64,000 nt of DNA from Kalaharituber pfeilii. Lineage: Eukaryota; Ascomycota; Pezizomycetes; Pezizales; Pezizaceae. The position numbers were made by a program, and so were the translations under genes. The DNA lies in contig WHUZ01000058.1 of the NCBI GenBank assembly GCA_015179045.1, positions 248,001 through 312,000 on the forward strand, given 5' to 3'. The first letter of the stretch is position 1. Every line of letters begins with the position of its first letter. Under the pieces are notes generated by a model. It ran no database searches and was not told the DNA's origin. It saw nothing but the letters and a program-made list of their open reading frames with translations. This document shows, piece after piece, positions 22,413 to 32,540 of the stretch.

Positions 22413-23392
22413 TTTTTTTTTTTTTTTTTTTTTTTCATTAATCGCATGCCGCCCTATGGGCTATGGCGATGTTTAGTTACAGTGGTATGATGGAAAAATG
22501 ATAATGAAAGAGTAAAGAAAAATCGATAATGAAAGAGTAAAGAAAATTGAACCGTCCTATTCCTCCCCGCCCATTCCAATATTTCCGCCATGTTTGTGTC
22601 CTTATCTAACTGTCTTATCACGTCTGCTCCTCTTGCGGTTTTCCTGTTCCATGCCGAGCAGCTACTCTTTATGTGATCCCAGGTCTCCGGCGCTTCGCCG
22701 CACCATCTGCACTCCGGGGAGGTGGCCTTTCCAATCCTGAATCTCCATTCCTTCAGTCCCTTATTGCCCAATATCCCTGCCATTGTGGCCAGATACCGGC
22801 GTTTGTCGACCTTTTGGAGTGGGCGGTAGTTCAGTCCGGCTTGGTTTCTTTCGGCAGCTCTGGATGCTTTGTATTCTTGTCTTATTCCTGGCTCTGTCAC
22901 TATCTCGTCTTCGCTTCGCAAGGCAGTGCCAACTTTCGCCGCTTGGTCCGCCCCCGTGTTGCCTTGTATTCCTTTATGGCTCTTGACCCACATGATCGCA
23001 AGGTCTAGATCACCCCTGGCTGCCCTTTCTTCCCAACGTCTCCTCACCTCGCTGGCGGCTCCGTCGGGTGTGGGGTCGCCTCTCGCTATCTTTTGTAGTT
23101 TTGCGATCGCCGTCTGTGAGTCGGTGATTACCATCAGCTCGCCTGGCACTTGTAGGGCCTTGCTTATCGCTATGAGCTCTCCATCGTTTACCGTGCTTCT
23201 CTTCCCCAGGTAGTAAGACTGTGCAGTGGATCGATGGTATACTCCCGCTCCCGTTGTGTCCTCTATCCTGCTCCCGTCCGTATACACCCCTTCCCATCCT
23301 TCGTCTGTCTCTCTTTCTATGATAGCTTCCCATTCGTCCTGCTCAGGTCGCTCGGTTGTGTGGGGAACGTGTGTAGCGGTAGCGGATTCCGG
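22413..23392 (-). mobile_element. 980-bp truncated RNase H LINE, 15-bp TSD
   Basis: Perfect TGTTGGGAACCCCTC at 22398-22412 and 23393-23407. Poly(T), ATCGC/GCGAT hairpin, then the ORF2 end. Best preserved RNase H copy of the window, so probably young. Confidence 0.92.
22454..23391 (-). pseudogene. LINE ORF2 end with complete RNase H and zinc knuckle
   Basis: One uninterrupted frame covers the whole insertion from its 5' truncation. RNase H motifs in order: VYTDGSRIEDTTGAGVY (first aspartate), STVNDGELIAI (glutamate), LMVITDSQTAI (second aspartate), IMWVKSHKGIQGNTGADQAA (His region and last aspartate). Then CRWCGEAPETWDHIKSSC, a C-x2-C-x7-H-x4-C knuckle, and a hydrophobic readthrough tail. In the parent LINE this domain removes the RNA template during cDNA synthesis. 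No start codon or RT domain survives, so it is a fragment despite the open frame. Confidence 0.88.
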
Positions 23393-23407
23393 TGTTGGGA
23401 ACCCCTC

Positions 23408-23981
23408 AAGCCTGGAGTAAGCTAGTGGAATATGCAGGCGCCTTGGAGAGAGTCTTCGTTAAGGTCCAAAATATCTAAATCAAAATCGAAATGGGCCAAA
23501 AATTGCGGACAAATATACGCTTAAGTAACAAAGCTTCGGTATGCAAAATCTGCAGCATGGAGGTGACCTTGCATGTTTTACCTGAACTGCGGTGATTTGG
23601 CAGGAGATACTGTAGCTCTCAGCTTCATGTCTCACGCATCTGAGGCTTATCCTACAAGATATTAGTCTAAGCGGTTATGAAGATCTTTGCAAGGCACTGT
23701 ATGCTCCTCTTTCGATCGCAGAACTGGTGCAGTGTCTATCGCTAGCTACATATAGGCCAATCCTACTCGAGAATGGGGCAGTGCACGCTACTGAGGTATC
23801 AAAACGGCTGCATGGGGGCTATTGGTAATCAGCCGCGGCGCTTCTCGATATTTACATATATGATACCACGAGAGCTTGCTCGCCGAAAAAATGGCCTGAG
23901 TTCCCCGGTGACTCTGATAATACCTCGTGCCTTCCCTCACCAAATACTACAGACTCATCCCTTTTATTACTTCCTGCCTTT
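23408..23981. other. Upstream region of the NLR pseudogene
   Basis: No recognisable coding sequence. It probably holds the promoter and leader of the NLR gene that starts at 23982; I see no clear TATA box. Confidence 0.3.
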
Positions 23982-24927
23982 ATGGATGCCTTTACGATCT
24001 CTACCGCAATTGCAGGATTTCTGTCTCTCGCACTCGAAATTGGAAAAATCCTAAGGGAATATACCGGGGAAGTCAAATCTGCCCCACAGGATGCTCAGAC
24101 CTTGCTAGCAGAGATAACTGCATTGAGTCACGTCCTTTAGCAGCTAATTAACTTTTTACGAAAGGATGATATCAAGGCAAATTTTCAGGAGACTTCAGCT
24201 CTATGCTCTGTAATTAAGATCTGTGAGGATAGAGTCAAACTTTTGCACTCAAAGCTTATGAAGTTCCAAAGTTCTGGCGGTTTCAAAGACCGACTCAGAT
24301 GGCCCTTTCATAAGCAAGACTGCCTTGATGCAGCCTCCACATTGCATCACTGCACGCAAGTAATTGAATTTTCGCTTACAATAGGGTGGTAGTTCTATCA
24401 TATATGTACCGTGGTTCTGAGATTAGTAACTAATAATGTGAATAGTGAGCTACTTTCCAAAACCTCGCAAGAGGTGAAGGTTATTCTATTGGATCAGCAA
24501 AGGCAAATGGACTCTATTTTGCGATTGTTCAAGGATATACCACCCTAGATGGCCAAAATGAGGGCTACGCTAGACATCATTTTGACTTACGTATCAGACA
24601 TTGATAAGTTGGTTATCGACATGCAGGAAATCAAGACTGGGGTCCAGGGTTTACAGCGGAATATAGATGGTACGATGTTCATGTTTCGTCGTTCACTTTA
24701 GAACCGTGCTGTTGACTTCCAGCTTGCCATTATATTAGCTGAGTATACAGAAAAGCTCCTCGCTTGGTTGTCCCCGCTTGAACCGCAGAAAAGACATCAG
24801 GACATCAAGGCTACTCGTATAGAGAACACAGGAAACTGGATTCTCCATAGCAGCCAATTTCAGTCATGGGTGAAGGGCGAAACGAGCGATCGCAGCGGTG
24901 AGGTTCTGGGTTGCTATGGCGAGCCAG
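23982..24927 (+). pseudogene. NLR pseudogene part 1: N-terminal domain to Walker A
   Basis: Starts MDAFTISTAIAGFLSLALEI, the usual opening of the N-terminal domain of fungal STAND proteins, and keeps that family's pattern: a helical region with LINFLRKDD and TQVIEFSLTI, then WLSPLEPQKRHQDI and ENTGNWIL just before the NTPase. A 60-nt intron fits at 24386-24445 (GTGGTA...ACTAAT...TAG), joining FSLTIG to ELLSKTS. In-frame TAG stops at 24138, 24546 and 24699 all fit CAG to TAG, as RIP would make. The part ends at GCYGEP, in the middle of the P-loop, where the transposon 24928-26886 is inserted. The protein would have been a cytosolic self/non-self receptor; this copy is dead. Confidence 0.85.
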
Positions 24928-25439
24928 CGGGATGACTCGGGACAGGTACTTTTTACCTGTCCGCTCAGGGACAGGTAGTTCCTTGTACGGTAAGCGGATC
25001 GCCAGTGGCGTGCGCTAATATGCAGAGTTTTCAAGGATTACGATTCAGAGGTACCTAGGCTAAGATATTATGTACTCGAGTACAATACCTGAACAACTAA
25101 ATAGGTGCATTGGAAGATACATGGGACCTTGATGCAACAAGAATAACATCCTGCGTAGCTTGCGTATCCTCAAGCTCAACTACACCTAAAGAGCCTTCCA
25201 TATGGCACTTTCTAGTATTTCTTGCAGCAGCTGTTCATTCAGCCAACTCAGCAGAAGTCATAGCATGCGCTTTAGCTTTTCCCTTGGTCTTTTTCTGACG
25301 AAATTAATTTAAAGCTAGTTGTACAAATTGCTGGATAATTGGCTGAGTACCATGACTAACAGGTGTGCTAGTAAACATTCGTTGCATGTGGCTGGTATGA
25401 GTATGCTCCAAACATGCAAAAATCTTTGCCTGCTCACCA

Positions 25440-25489
25440 TTTTTTTTTTCATAATATTGATCGCTTGCTGCCCATGGGGCTATGGCGAT
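25440..25489 (-). mobile_element. 50-bp tail A retrocopy
   Basis: T-run, CATAATATTGATCGCTTGC, GGGGCTATGGCGAT. Flanks GCCTGCTCACCA (25428-25439) and GCCTTCTCACCA (25490-25501), one mismatch in 12. Confidence 0.8.
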
Positions 25490-25580
25490 GCCTTCTCACC
25501 AGTAAGGGTGCCATATAACTGTTCTTGGTCATATAATGACCGTAGAAGGAGATGTCAGCCTTGATTAGTATATTGGTCTT

Positions 25581-26039
25581 TTTTTTTTTTTTTTTCTCAA
25601 TACTCGCGTGCCGCCCTATGGGCTATGGCGAGGGTCTTTATTAAAGTAAAGGAAAAATAAAATGTCGCTACATGAAACCCACGACTCTCACTAGTATTAT
25701 GGGTGGATGATCCAAGCCGATGCAGGGGGACGTCTTTTGCCTATTTCCGTCCTCTGTCTGACTCGTACCGGCAGGCTCTCAACAATCTTCCTCCTAGTCT
25801 CACCCGGTCTACTTCCATTGTGTCCTCCAGGTATACAACTACCGAACTTGTCTTTTTCCCTTCCTCCCTCAGTATCGTCTTGTTCCTCAGCCATCTGATC
25901 CCCGTAATCTTTCCTATGTCTTTATTGTCTGCTTCCATCCATCTCCGGACATTCCCGAGGTCCTTCCTCAGGGCTATCCCATGTACTACGATGCCTTCTT
26001 TGGGAGTGGTGGTACCGGGGTTGGATGGGTGTGTCGGGG
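25581..26039 (-). mobile_element. 459-bp ORF1-only LINE, 14-bp TSD
   Basis: Perfect AGTATATTGGTCTT at 25567-25580 and 26040-26053. Poly(T), tail A hairpin, 3' UTR with the GTATTATGGGTG stretch also seen near 250, then ORF1. No ORF2 between ORF1 and the tail. Nested in the MULE-like element 24928-26886. Confidence 0.88.
25741..26039 (-). pseudogene. LINE ORF1 (gag-like) C-terminus
   Basis: Reads GIVVHGIALRKDLGNVRRWM, ITGIRWLRNK, GKKTSSVVVYLED and RVRLGGRLLRACRYESDRGR to the stop at 25741. Sequence upstream of 26039 in the same frame belongs to the target element, not to the LINE. About 70% identical by eye to the copy at 20753. Confidence 0.75.
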
Positions 26040-26895
26040 AGTATATTGGTCTTGTGGCCGCTATTGAGGTATTGTAATAGGTAGATCTGTAGGTACTTCT
26101 CTGCCGGTCATTGCCTATTTTATGGGTGCTATTGGGCCTTTGATTTGCCAGCATGGATGGAGAAGCTAAAGAGGAATCGTTGATATTTATAAACTACAAC
26201 TATAAATCTAGTAACTAATGCATAGTCTTGAAAATAAATAATACATCATTAAAAGTATTCTGCTCTTTAGTAATTGGAGTACTTCAATGAAGTACAGAAA
26301 TATCATATCTATCACCCATATTGCCTATTTAGATATAAAAGGATATGCATAGGGGATAGGTATTGCTAAGCAGAATAAGACCGAGATGATAGGTAATGTT
26401 AAATGTTAGGTAATGCCGAGTGAGAGTGGGCATGGTAAGCTATTGAATAAGTAGAAAATATATGCTAGAACAGTTTTCAAGAGCCTTATATACTATCAAA
26501 ACTCTTCAGCCAAGTATTTACAAAATTGCGGTAACAGCTTTTTTTTTATTATTCGGCCATTTAGGACGCAGCAACAACACAAGTACATAATAAATGGTCT
26601 GTATTACTGGTAGACCTAATGGATGTATGGTCAACTTCGGAGGTAGTGGCAGCTGGCTTTGTTGAAAGACCACGCGTCCTGGCTATCAAGTGGTAATTGG
26701 TAAATGATACCGCGACAGCGGAGGCGAAAGAGAAAAGCTGTGAGTGGGTAGCAACCATATCTTCGATATACATGAAGTTGTACTCGGGTACATGCGAGCT
26801 CACCACCCTTGAAAACTCTGCATATTAGCGCACGCCACTGGCGATCCGCTTACCGTACAAGGAACTACCTGTCCGGAGTCATCCCGGCGAGCCAG

Positions 26896-29156
26896 GGGCC
26901 GGCAAGACTGTGTTGGCGTACGTATTGCTAGTACTTGTACCATCACTCTGTTCAGGGCACCTAGCGTTAACAACAGTATATAAAGCTCCATTCTCATCGA
27001 CTATGTATCCTCCATTGCGAATCGACCTGCAACAGGCATCACATATCTGTACTGTGACTATCGAGACCGCAAGGAACAGTGCTTAGTACATATTCTTGGA
27101 AGTTTCGTGAAGCAGTTGGTCTGGCAGCTCATATCATCAGGGGTTCCGTTGCCCGAACTCGTTCACCAGTCGTTTAAATCTGGTCTACACTCAAGACAAT
27201 GCCTTGAGCTTGACACCGCAAAAACTGATTCTTAAGAGTCTCTTGCAAGAGCTTGACCATACCTTCATTATAATGGATGCAATGGACGAACTGCAGGACC
27301 AGACACGAATAGATTTCCTCAAGATGACTCAAGAAATCCTCATCTTGCAAGCCCCCAGGACCAATAACCAACCGATGAATGCAAATAACTCGAGTCTGGT
27401 TCGGTTATGTTTCACCGCACGTCCACATGTTCAAGACCAGGTCACACTGCGTCTTGCTGTTCCAGTGAAAACATTAACAATTGTGGCCCAGGAGGATGAC
27501 ATTCAGAAATACCTTATGCACCGCATTGACAGTGACCCTTATCAAGATGCTATGAATACCGCACTGAAGGAAGAAATGCTGAACACACTGCCGAAAAGGT
27601 CAGAGGGAATGTATGCACTACCCAAGTCAAACATGTAATATACAATATGGCTCACTTTTGATGCGTAGGTTTTTGCTCCCAGCATTACATATCGAGGTGA
27701 TCCTAGACAAATTGACAGTGTCCAAGCGGCGATCTGCCCTTCGCAACTTGCCTCCAGGTCTTTATGCAGCTTATGATGGAACTATAGCTAGGATTCGAGA
27801 ATCACAATGTCGTAGCGAACTCGGAATGAAGGCACTCATGTGGACCTACCTAGCTGAACGACCGTTGAAGGTTATAGAGCTTCGCCATGCACTCTCAGTG
27901 GAGGATGAGGCTGAGGCTCTGGATGCTGAGAACATTCCCTCCGAAAATACAGTACTTGAGTGCTGCTGTGGATTAATGACAGTGGACGAGGAGACATCAA
28001 CTATTCGTCTTGTGCACTACACGCTTCAGGAGTATTTCAAGTCACGGCACGAGCAACACTTTCCGACTGGCCACAGCTCACTTGCAAGGTCATGTCTTAC
28101 CTATCTGAGCCTTATCACGTTATCTGCCACAGTCGCAGGTTCAGGATTGGCTCAGTTGAGTGAAGATTACCCTTTGTTTGATTACGCAGCTCGTCAATGG
28201 GGCCATCATGCGCGAAGGCAGTGTGATGAAACTCTTCACGCACTTGCCATTGCATTGTTCCAACAGGAGAACTTCTCTCAATCTCTCCCCCTAGTGCATT
28301 GTAACCTGCATGTTCCACGCTCTTTTTGCGCATTGATGAGCCTTCATGTCATTGCTTATTTCGGAGTTGAAAGCATATTTCAGACCTTAGTTCAAACTTC
28401 AGACCCAACCTGCGAGTCCAGCTGTAGCAACACAGCCTTGATGTATGCTGCTCATAGAGGCCATGAGGCTATAGTCCGCTTGTTGCTGGGCCGAGCAGAG
28501 GTAGACGTCAATATACGCAATAAATGGAACTCAACGCCACTCATGAAAGCAGCTGCTGGAGGACATGTAGCCGTAGTCCGTGTGCTGCTGGAGCGAGCAG
28601 ATGTGGATATCAATATACAGGATAGATGGGGCTCAACAGCACTCAGGGAAGCATCTATGAATGGACATGATGCTATAATCCGCTTGCTGCTGCATAGGCC
28701 GGATGTCGATATTAATACGCAGGATAAAAAGGGGAGAACGCCACTGTTCGAAGCAGCTAGTCGTGGTCATGAGACTGTCGTCAGTTTGCTGTTAGGGCGA
28801 GAGGGCGTGGATGCAAATGTACAGGATAGAGGGGGTTCCACACCACTCCTCGAAGCAGCTATCAACGGGCACGAGGCTGTAGTCTGCTTGCTGCTAAAGC
28901 GAGCTGACATGAATATCAATATACAGGATAAATCGGGCTCAACACCACTCCAGCAAGCAGCCGCTGACGGCGCTGAAGCTGTAGTCCGCTTGCTTCTGGT
29001 GCGAGCAGATGTGGATGTCAATTTGCAGGACAAAAAGGGGAGAACACCACTCTTCAAAGCAGCTACTCGTGGTGCTGAGGCCATAGTCCGCTTGCTGCTG
29101 GAGCGAGCGGATGTGGATATCAATCTACAGGATGACGTGGGCTCAACACCCCTCTT
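26896..29156 (+). pseudogene. NLR pseudogene part 2: NACHT NTPase and first ankyrin repeats
   Basis: Begins with the second half of the P-loop, GAGKTVLA. A 68-nt intron fits at 26918-26985 (GTACGT...TTAACAAC...AAG) and restores LASILIDYVSS, then GITYLYCDYRDRKEQ. A frameshift lies between about 27190 and 27235: one frame ends TAKTDS-stop at 27233, the next carries LLQELDHTFIIMDAMDEL, the Walker B motif. A 58-nt intron fits at 27611-27668 (GTATGC...GCTCAC...TAG), joining EGM to FLLPALHIE. Then LPPGLYAAYDGTIARI and the winged-helix region (LVHYTLQEYF), and from about 28430 eight ankyrin repeats of 34 residues (GSTPL..AA..GHEAVVRLLL). Stopped by the second transposon. Usual order for fungal NACHT-ANK receptors. 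Confidence 0.9.
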
Positions 29157-29305
29157 GCAAGCGGCCGGAATGTCTCTGTCCAGTCACTTTCTGACTGGAC
29201 AGAAGCCGGGATAAGTGACGCTAAACTATACAAGCGACCGCTAATCTACTAGTACATACAACCCATACTCGGAGTGCAGGGATAAATTGAAATCACGAAT
29301 TCTCG

Positions 29306-29346
29306 TTTTTTTTTTTTTTTTTCTTTTTTTTTAATACCATTACTCA
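29306..29346 (-). mobile_element. 41-bp tail A retrocopy
   Basis: T-rich run then AATACCATTACTCA only. Flanks ACGAATTCTCG (29295-29305) and ACGAATTCTTG (29347-29357), one mismatch. Confidence 0.8.
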
Positions 29347-29462
29347 ACGAATTCTTGTAGAAAAATTGGAATGCCACAGTACATCTCACACTGCCCCACC
29401 ACCAACCATTGCTCGCTTCATCTTACCTCACACAACGCATAAGAACAACAAACAATAATGTC

Positions 29463-29504
29463 TTTTTTTTTTTTTTTAAATATCATTACTCGCATGCCGC
29501 CCTA
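29463..29504 (-). mobile_element. Tail A mini retrocopy, TSD unclear
   Basis: T-run, AAATATCATTACTCGCATGC, CGCCCTATAA. Flanks ATAATGTC and ATAACATGCC are only vaguely alike, so ends are approximate. Confidence 0.6.
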
Positions 29505-29929
29505 TAACATGCCCGTGAGATCATTGCCGCTATGCCGGCTGCATATTTTAAAAAGCCTGAGAAGGGTGAAAGTTATGGGCTAAATTTGTTGAGAACCGCA
29601 GTCGGCTTAAACATCACTTGTCACTTCATTTAGATAGTACCGGTATTGGAGCATTTTCGCAATTACAGGGGCATGTTACACTGTATTGCATTGACATGCT
29701 AAAGCATGAATGGCAAGCTGCATCATCTCCTATTTATGAAGCTTCTGATTCTGTCAGAAATATGGGAAATGTTGCATGTACCACATGCTCAATTATTCTC
29801 CAATAATCTATTCCTTGTCACCATTTTCTATGTACATTTTATCTTCTTAAACAGTCAATACCACTATCGCTGATTCATCCTTGTTGGAATCTTGACAAGT
29901 CCGCATGGGACCCTCATCAACAGTGGACT

Positions 29930-30612
29930 ATGACGCTTGATACCACCCAGAGTTCAATATCTGCACCACTGATGACACCAAACCTCCTTCCTGATATCCA
30001 AGGCCAGCATAGCTTCGTTCAGACAGCATACAATCTCCCATTTCATTGCACAACCTTCTCAACTAGCAGCACATCAAGTTCTACAGTTTCAACATACAGT
30101 CCAAGAGGTACAAAATTGTGGAAAACTCCTAGTTTTCCAACCACTATTTTACCTTCTCCAGAACCAAACTTCCGGATACAGTTTCAAACCGCATCTAGCA
30201 CATCGACCTCACGTAATCCAAAACGCATTAATTCTTTTTTTATTTTATTTTTTTTTTTTTTTTTTATATCATTTATCGCTTGCAACGCATTAATTCAGCT
30301 CATGGACCTACTGGGGCTGAGGTGGCTGAAACGGAATTAGCTCAACGTCAAGCTATTCAAGAGCGCAATGATATTGCGGACAGTCATACTCAGGATGTTA
30401 TTGTCACGGTCCTGCACTCATGTAAAAAGGTGGATGAAGCACTGGAGTTAGCTGAAGAGATACCAGAGTACGATGATGTAGACAATTACACTCAGGATGT
30501 TATTGTCCTACACTTACATAGAAAGATGGATGAAGCGCGGGAGTTAGCTGAAGAAATACCAGAGTACGATGATGCAGATGTTATTGTTCTACACTCATGC
30601 AGGACCTTGGAA
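29930..30612 (+). pseudogene. Unknown ORF of TIR element 2, split by a 49-bp retrocopy
   Basis: The 5' part (29930-30234) is Ser/Thr/Pro-rich; the 3' part (30284-30612) ends in DVIVLHSCRTLE. Removing the mini-element 30235-30283 and one target copy joins SRNPKRIN to SAHGPTGAEVAE in one frame. The end holds two copies of LAEEIPEYDD in a unit with VDEALELAEEIPEYDDVDN, acidic and probably helical. Not recognised as a transposase domain. It could be the C-terminus of the lost transposase. Confidence 0.45.
30235..30283 (-). mobile_element. 49-bp tail A retrocopy with 13-bp TSD
   Basis: T-rich run, ATATCATTTATCGCTTGC, between perfect AACGCATTAATTC copies (30222-30234 and 30284-30296). Breaks the ORF of TIR element 2. 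Confidence 0.9.
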
Positions 30613-30763
30613 TAAGTGGATCGATGTAGGCATGGGATGTGGACATGGGTTGTACGTACTAGGAGCTTAGCGGTCGCTTTAGATATATATATAGTTTAGT
30701 GTCACTTATCCCGGCTTCTGTCCAGTCAGAAAGTGACTGGACAGAGACATTCCGGCAAGCGGC

Positions 30764-31286
30764 CGCTTACGGTCATGAGGCAGTAGTCCGCGCGCTGCTG
30801 GAGTGAGGGGATGTGGATATCAATCTACAGGATGAAGCGGGCGCGACACCACTCTGGCAAGCAGCATCTTCCGGGCATGAGGCTGTAGTCCGCTTGCTAC
30901 TGGAGCGAGCGGATGTGGACGTCAATATAGAAGATGAATCGAGTTCAACACCACTGTTAGAAGCAGCCACTTACGACCGCGAGGCCATAGTCCGCTTGCT
31001 GCTAGAGCGAGCGGATGTGAATGTCAATAAACAGGATAGATCTGGTTCAACACCACTGTCTATAGCAGCCGATAAGGGAGGTGAGGCCGTAGTTCGCCTG
31101 CTGCTGGAGCGAGCAGATATACATGTGAACTTGGCCGATCGCGTTGGAAAAACACCACTCTCCTTGGCCGTCAGCCACGGCCACAATGCTGTCGCCCGGT
31201 TGCTACTTGATCGAGGTGCGCAGTCAGTCGGCCAGTGCCAGAATTTCCCCTGTCCAAAGCGAAAGTTCAGCGCAATTGAGGACTAG
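30764..31286 (+). pseudogene. NLR pseudogene part 3: last ankyrin repeats
   Basis: Continues the array in frame once element 2 and one target copy are removed (LLQAA joins AYGHEAVVRALLE). One stop, TGA at 30804, stands where other repeats have CGA (LLERAD), again a C to T change. Four more repeats follow (ATPLWQAASSGHEAVV to AVARLLLDRGAQ), then a short tail SVGQCQNFPCPKRKFSAIED ending at 31286. In all the gene had about 12 repeats. Confidence 0.88.
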
Positions 31287-31376
31287 GTTCGCGTATCAAA
31301 TCGTTGCTGGAAACCGACGCCTGTGCCAGTTAAATATTGCCTGTGATATTCTTCTCTCTCAGGGTGTGTTTTTACT

Positions 31377-31450
31377 CGGCTCTGCCATGGCGAACAGCTG
31401 CAAGCGGGGTTATGTGATATATAAAAAAAAAAAAGAAAAAGAAAAAAAAA
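31377..31450 (+). mobile_element. Tail B mini-element
   Basis: CTGCCATGGCGAACAGCTGC, AAGCGGGGTTATGTGATAT and an A-rich run interrupted by G. No clear target duplication. Confidence 0.65.
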
Positions 31451-31603
31451 ACGCCAACATAATAACTTCTATTATGACCCTCAATGTCCCTAGCATACTG
31501 GGGTTTTGGAATCTTTGCTAGAGCGGAAGGTTGGATTGAATGTACGTACAGTAGTATTGCATCTAATTTATATTCACGTAACATATCTTAGACGCACGTG
31601 CAC

Positions 31604-31926
31604 TAGTGAGCGGCACGAGCCGAGCCAGCTGGAGCTCGACTGATCTTGAGCTCGAGCTGGCTCGAGCTCAAACGAGCCAAGATCATGCTTGTGTTTTTCT
31701 TGACAGCTCGCTAAAATGCTTAGCCAGTGCAGGGTTTCATAAACTGTAAATACTTAAGAGAGTAATAATTAGAGACTTGGAGCTCATTCTGACCTACCAA
31801 CAACTTCTAAATGCACAATTTAGCTGATAGTAGTGAGAAAGATGAAAATTTAGCTTAGTTTAGTTTAGTTTGTCAATATTATGTATATAATCAATCCAGG
31901 CTCGAGCTAGCTCGTGCCGCTCACTA
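31604..31926. mobile_element. hAT-type MITE, copy 1 (323 bp)
   Basis: Ends TAGTGAGCGGCACGAGC and inverse, with 8-bp duplication ACGTGCAC (31596-31603 and 31927-31934). Internal sequence nearly identical to the copy at 49164 apart from a 24-bp GAGCTCG-rich difference near 31640. Eight-bp duplications and TAGTG ends fit hAT. Non-coding. Confidence 0.9.
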
Positions 31927-31934
31927 ACGTGCAC

Positions 31935-32540
31935 AGCAATGTCCTTTCAAAATTTTCCTGAACCTACAATACATCCCTGTTGGTCGTAAAATTATACGTT
32001 GAGGTGCTTGATACTGAATCTAACAGAGCAAGGAAAGTTTATATACAGGAGATTTAGAGAAAACCATGAAGTAATGACAAGTATAAGTTTGCCTTAGTAG
32101 CTGATCCAAGATATGCTGCTGAAATCAGCTCCCCAGCAGCGATAATGACACGACATCCGAACATGAAGACTTCGCAGCTTACGTATTGCATCAGCTTAGC
32201 ATTGTTTAATACTACGACGATGATACATATTACTTTGAAGAGGGCGTAGGCAAAGTACTGTATCTATATACGGAACGTAAGGTTGTCGTCGAACCTCTAC
32301 TAACCTCCATCACATTATGGCCCTGTAAACACATCCGACAGTAGACCATCCCGTCATTATTTCAGACCAGACATTCCTGGAGGTCCCATTGTTTTTTTTA
32401 ATTTGAAATCTATGTCCAACATAGTAAGACTTCCTCCGTCAATATGGAATAGACCTAGTCTCTTGGATCGGGATGTTGACGTTATTTATGAGGGGGCAGT
32501 AAAGTACCACTTGAAGACGTGGTTGACGTTTGTCAATGGC
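31935..32540. other. Unassigned stretch
   Basis: No recognisable protein, repeat or tail between the hAT MITE and duplication copy 2. Confidence 0.3.

Larger units (their letters stand above)
24928..26886. mobile_element. MULE-like TIR element 1, in the NLR P-loop
   Basis: A 1959-bp element with 9-bp duplication GCGAGCCAG (24919-24927 and 26887-26895). Ends read CGGGATGACTC and GAGTCATCCCG; inner TIR sequence (GGACAGGTAGTTCCTTGTAC, then GGTAAGCGGATCGCCAGTGG) matches over about 90 bp. The left end has a subterminal hairpin GGACAGGTA-CTTTT-TACCTGTCC lacking on the right. Nine-bp duplications suggest a Mutator-like element. No complete transposase; 25110-25300 read on the minus strand gives a Lys/Ala-rich fragment with a stop. 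Two LINE tails are nested inside. Confidence 0.85.
29166..30754. mobile_element. MULE-like TIR element 2, in the ankyrin array
   Basis: A 1589-bp element with 9-bp duplication GCAAGCGGC (29157-29165 and 30755-30763). Ends CGGAATGTCTCTGTCCAGTC and its inverse; TIR about 90 bp, including AGAAGCCGGGATAAGTGAC and GCGACCGCTAA. Each end has the hairpin GTCCAGTCA-CTTTC-TGACTGGAC right behind the first 12 bases. Three LINE tails are nested. It encodes the ORF at 29930-30615. End sequence and layout resemble element 1, so they are related families. Confidence 0.87.

Noticed and set aside
24687..24701. Additional intron ending at the TAG at 24699
   Set aside because: The only GT upstream that keeps frame would give about a 32-nt intron, too short; a CAG to TAG change explains the stop better.
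26040..26154. N-terminal part of the minus-strand ORF starting at 26154
   Set aside because: It lies beyond the 14-bp target duplication, so it is target sequence read through, not LINE ORF1.
28767..29123. Ser-rich ORFs antisense to the ankyrin repeats
   Set aside because: Shadow frames caused by the repetitive ankyrin codons on the plus strand.
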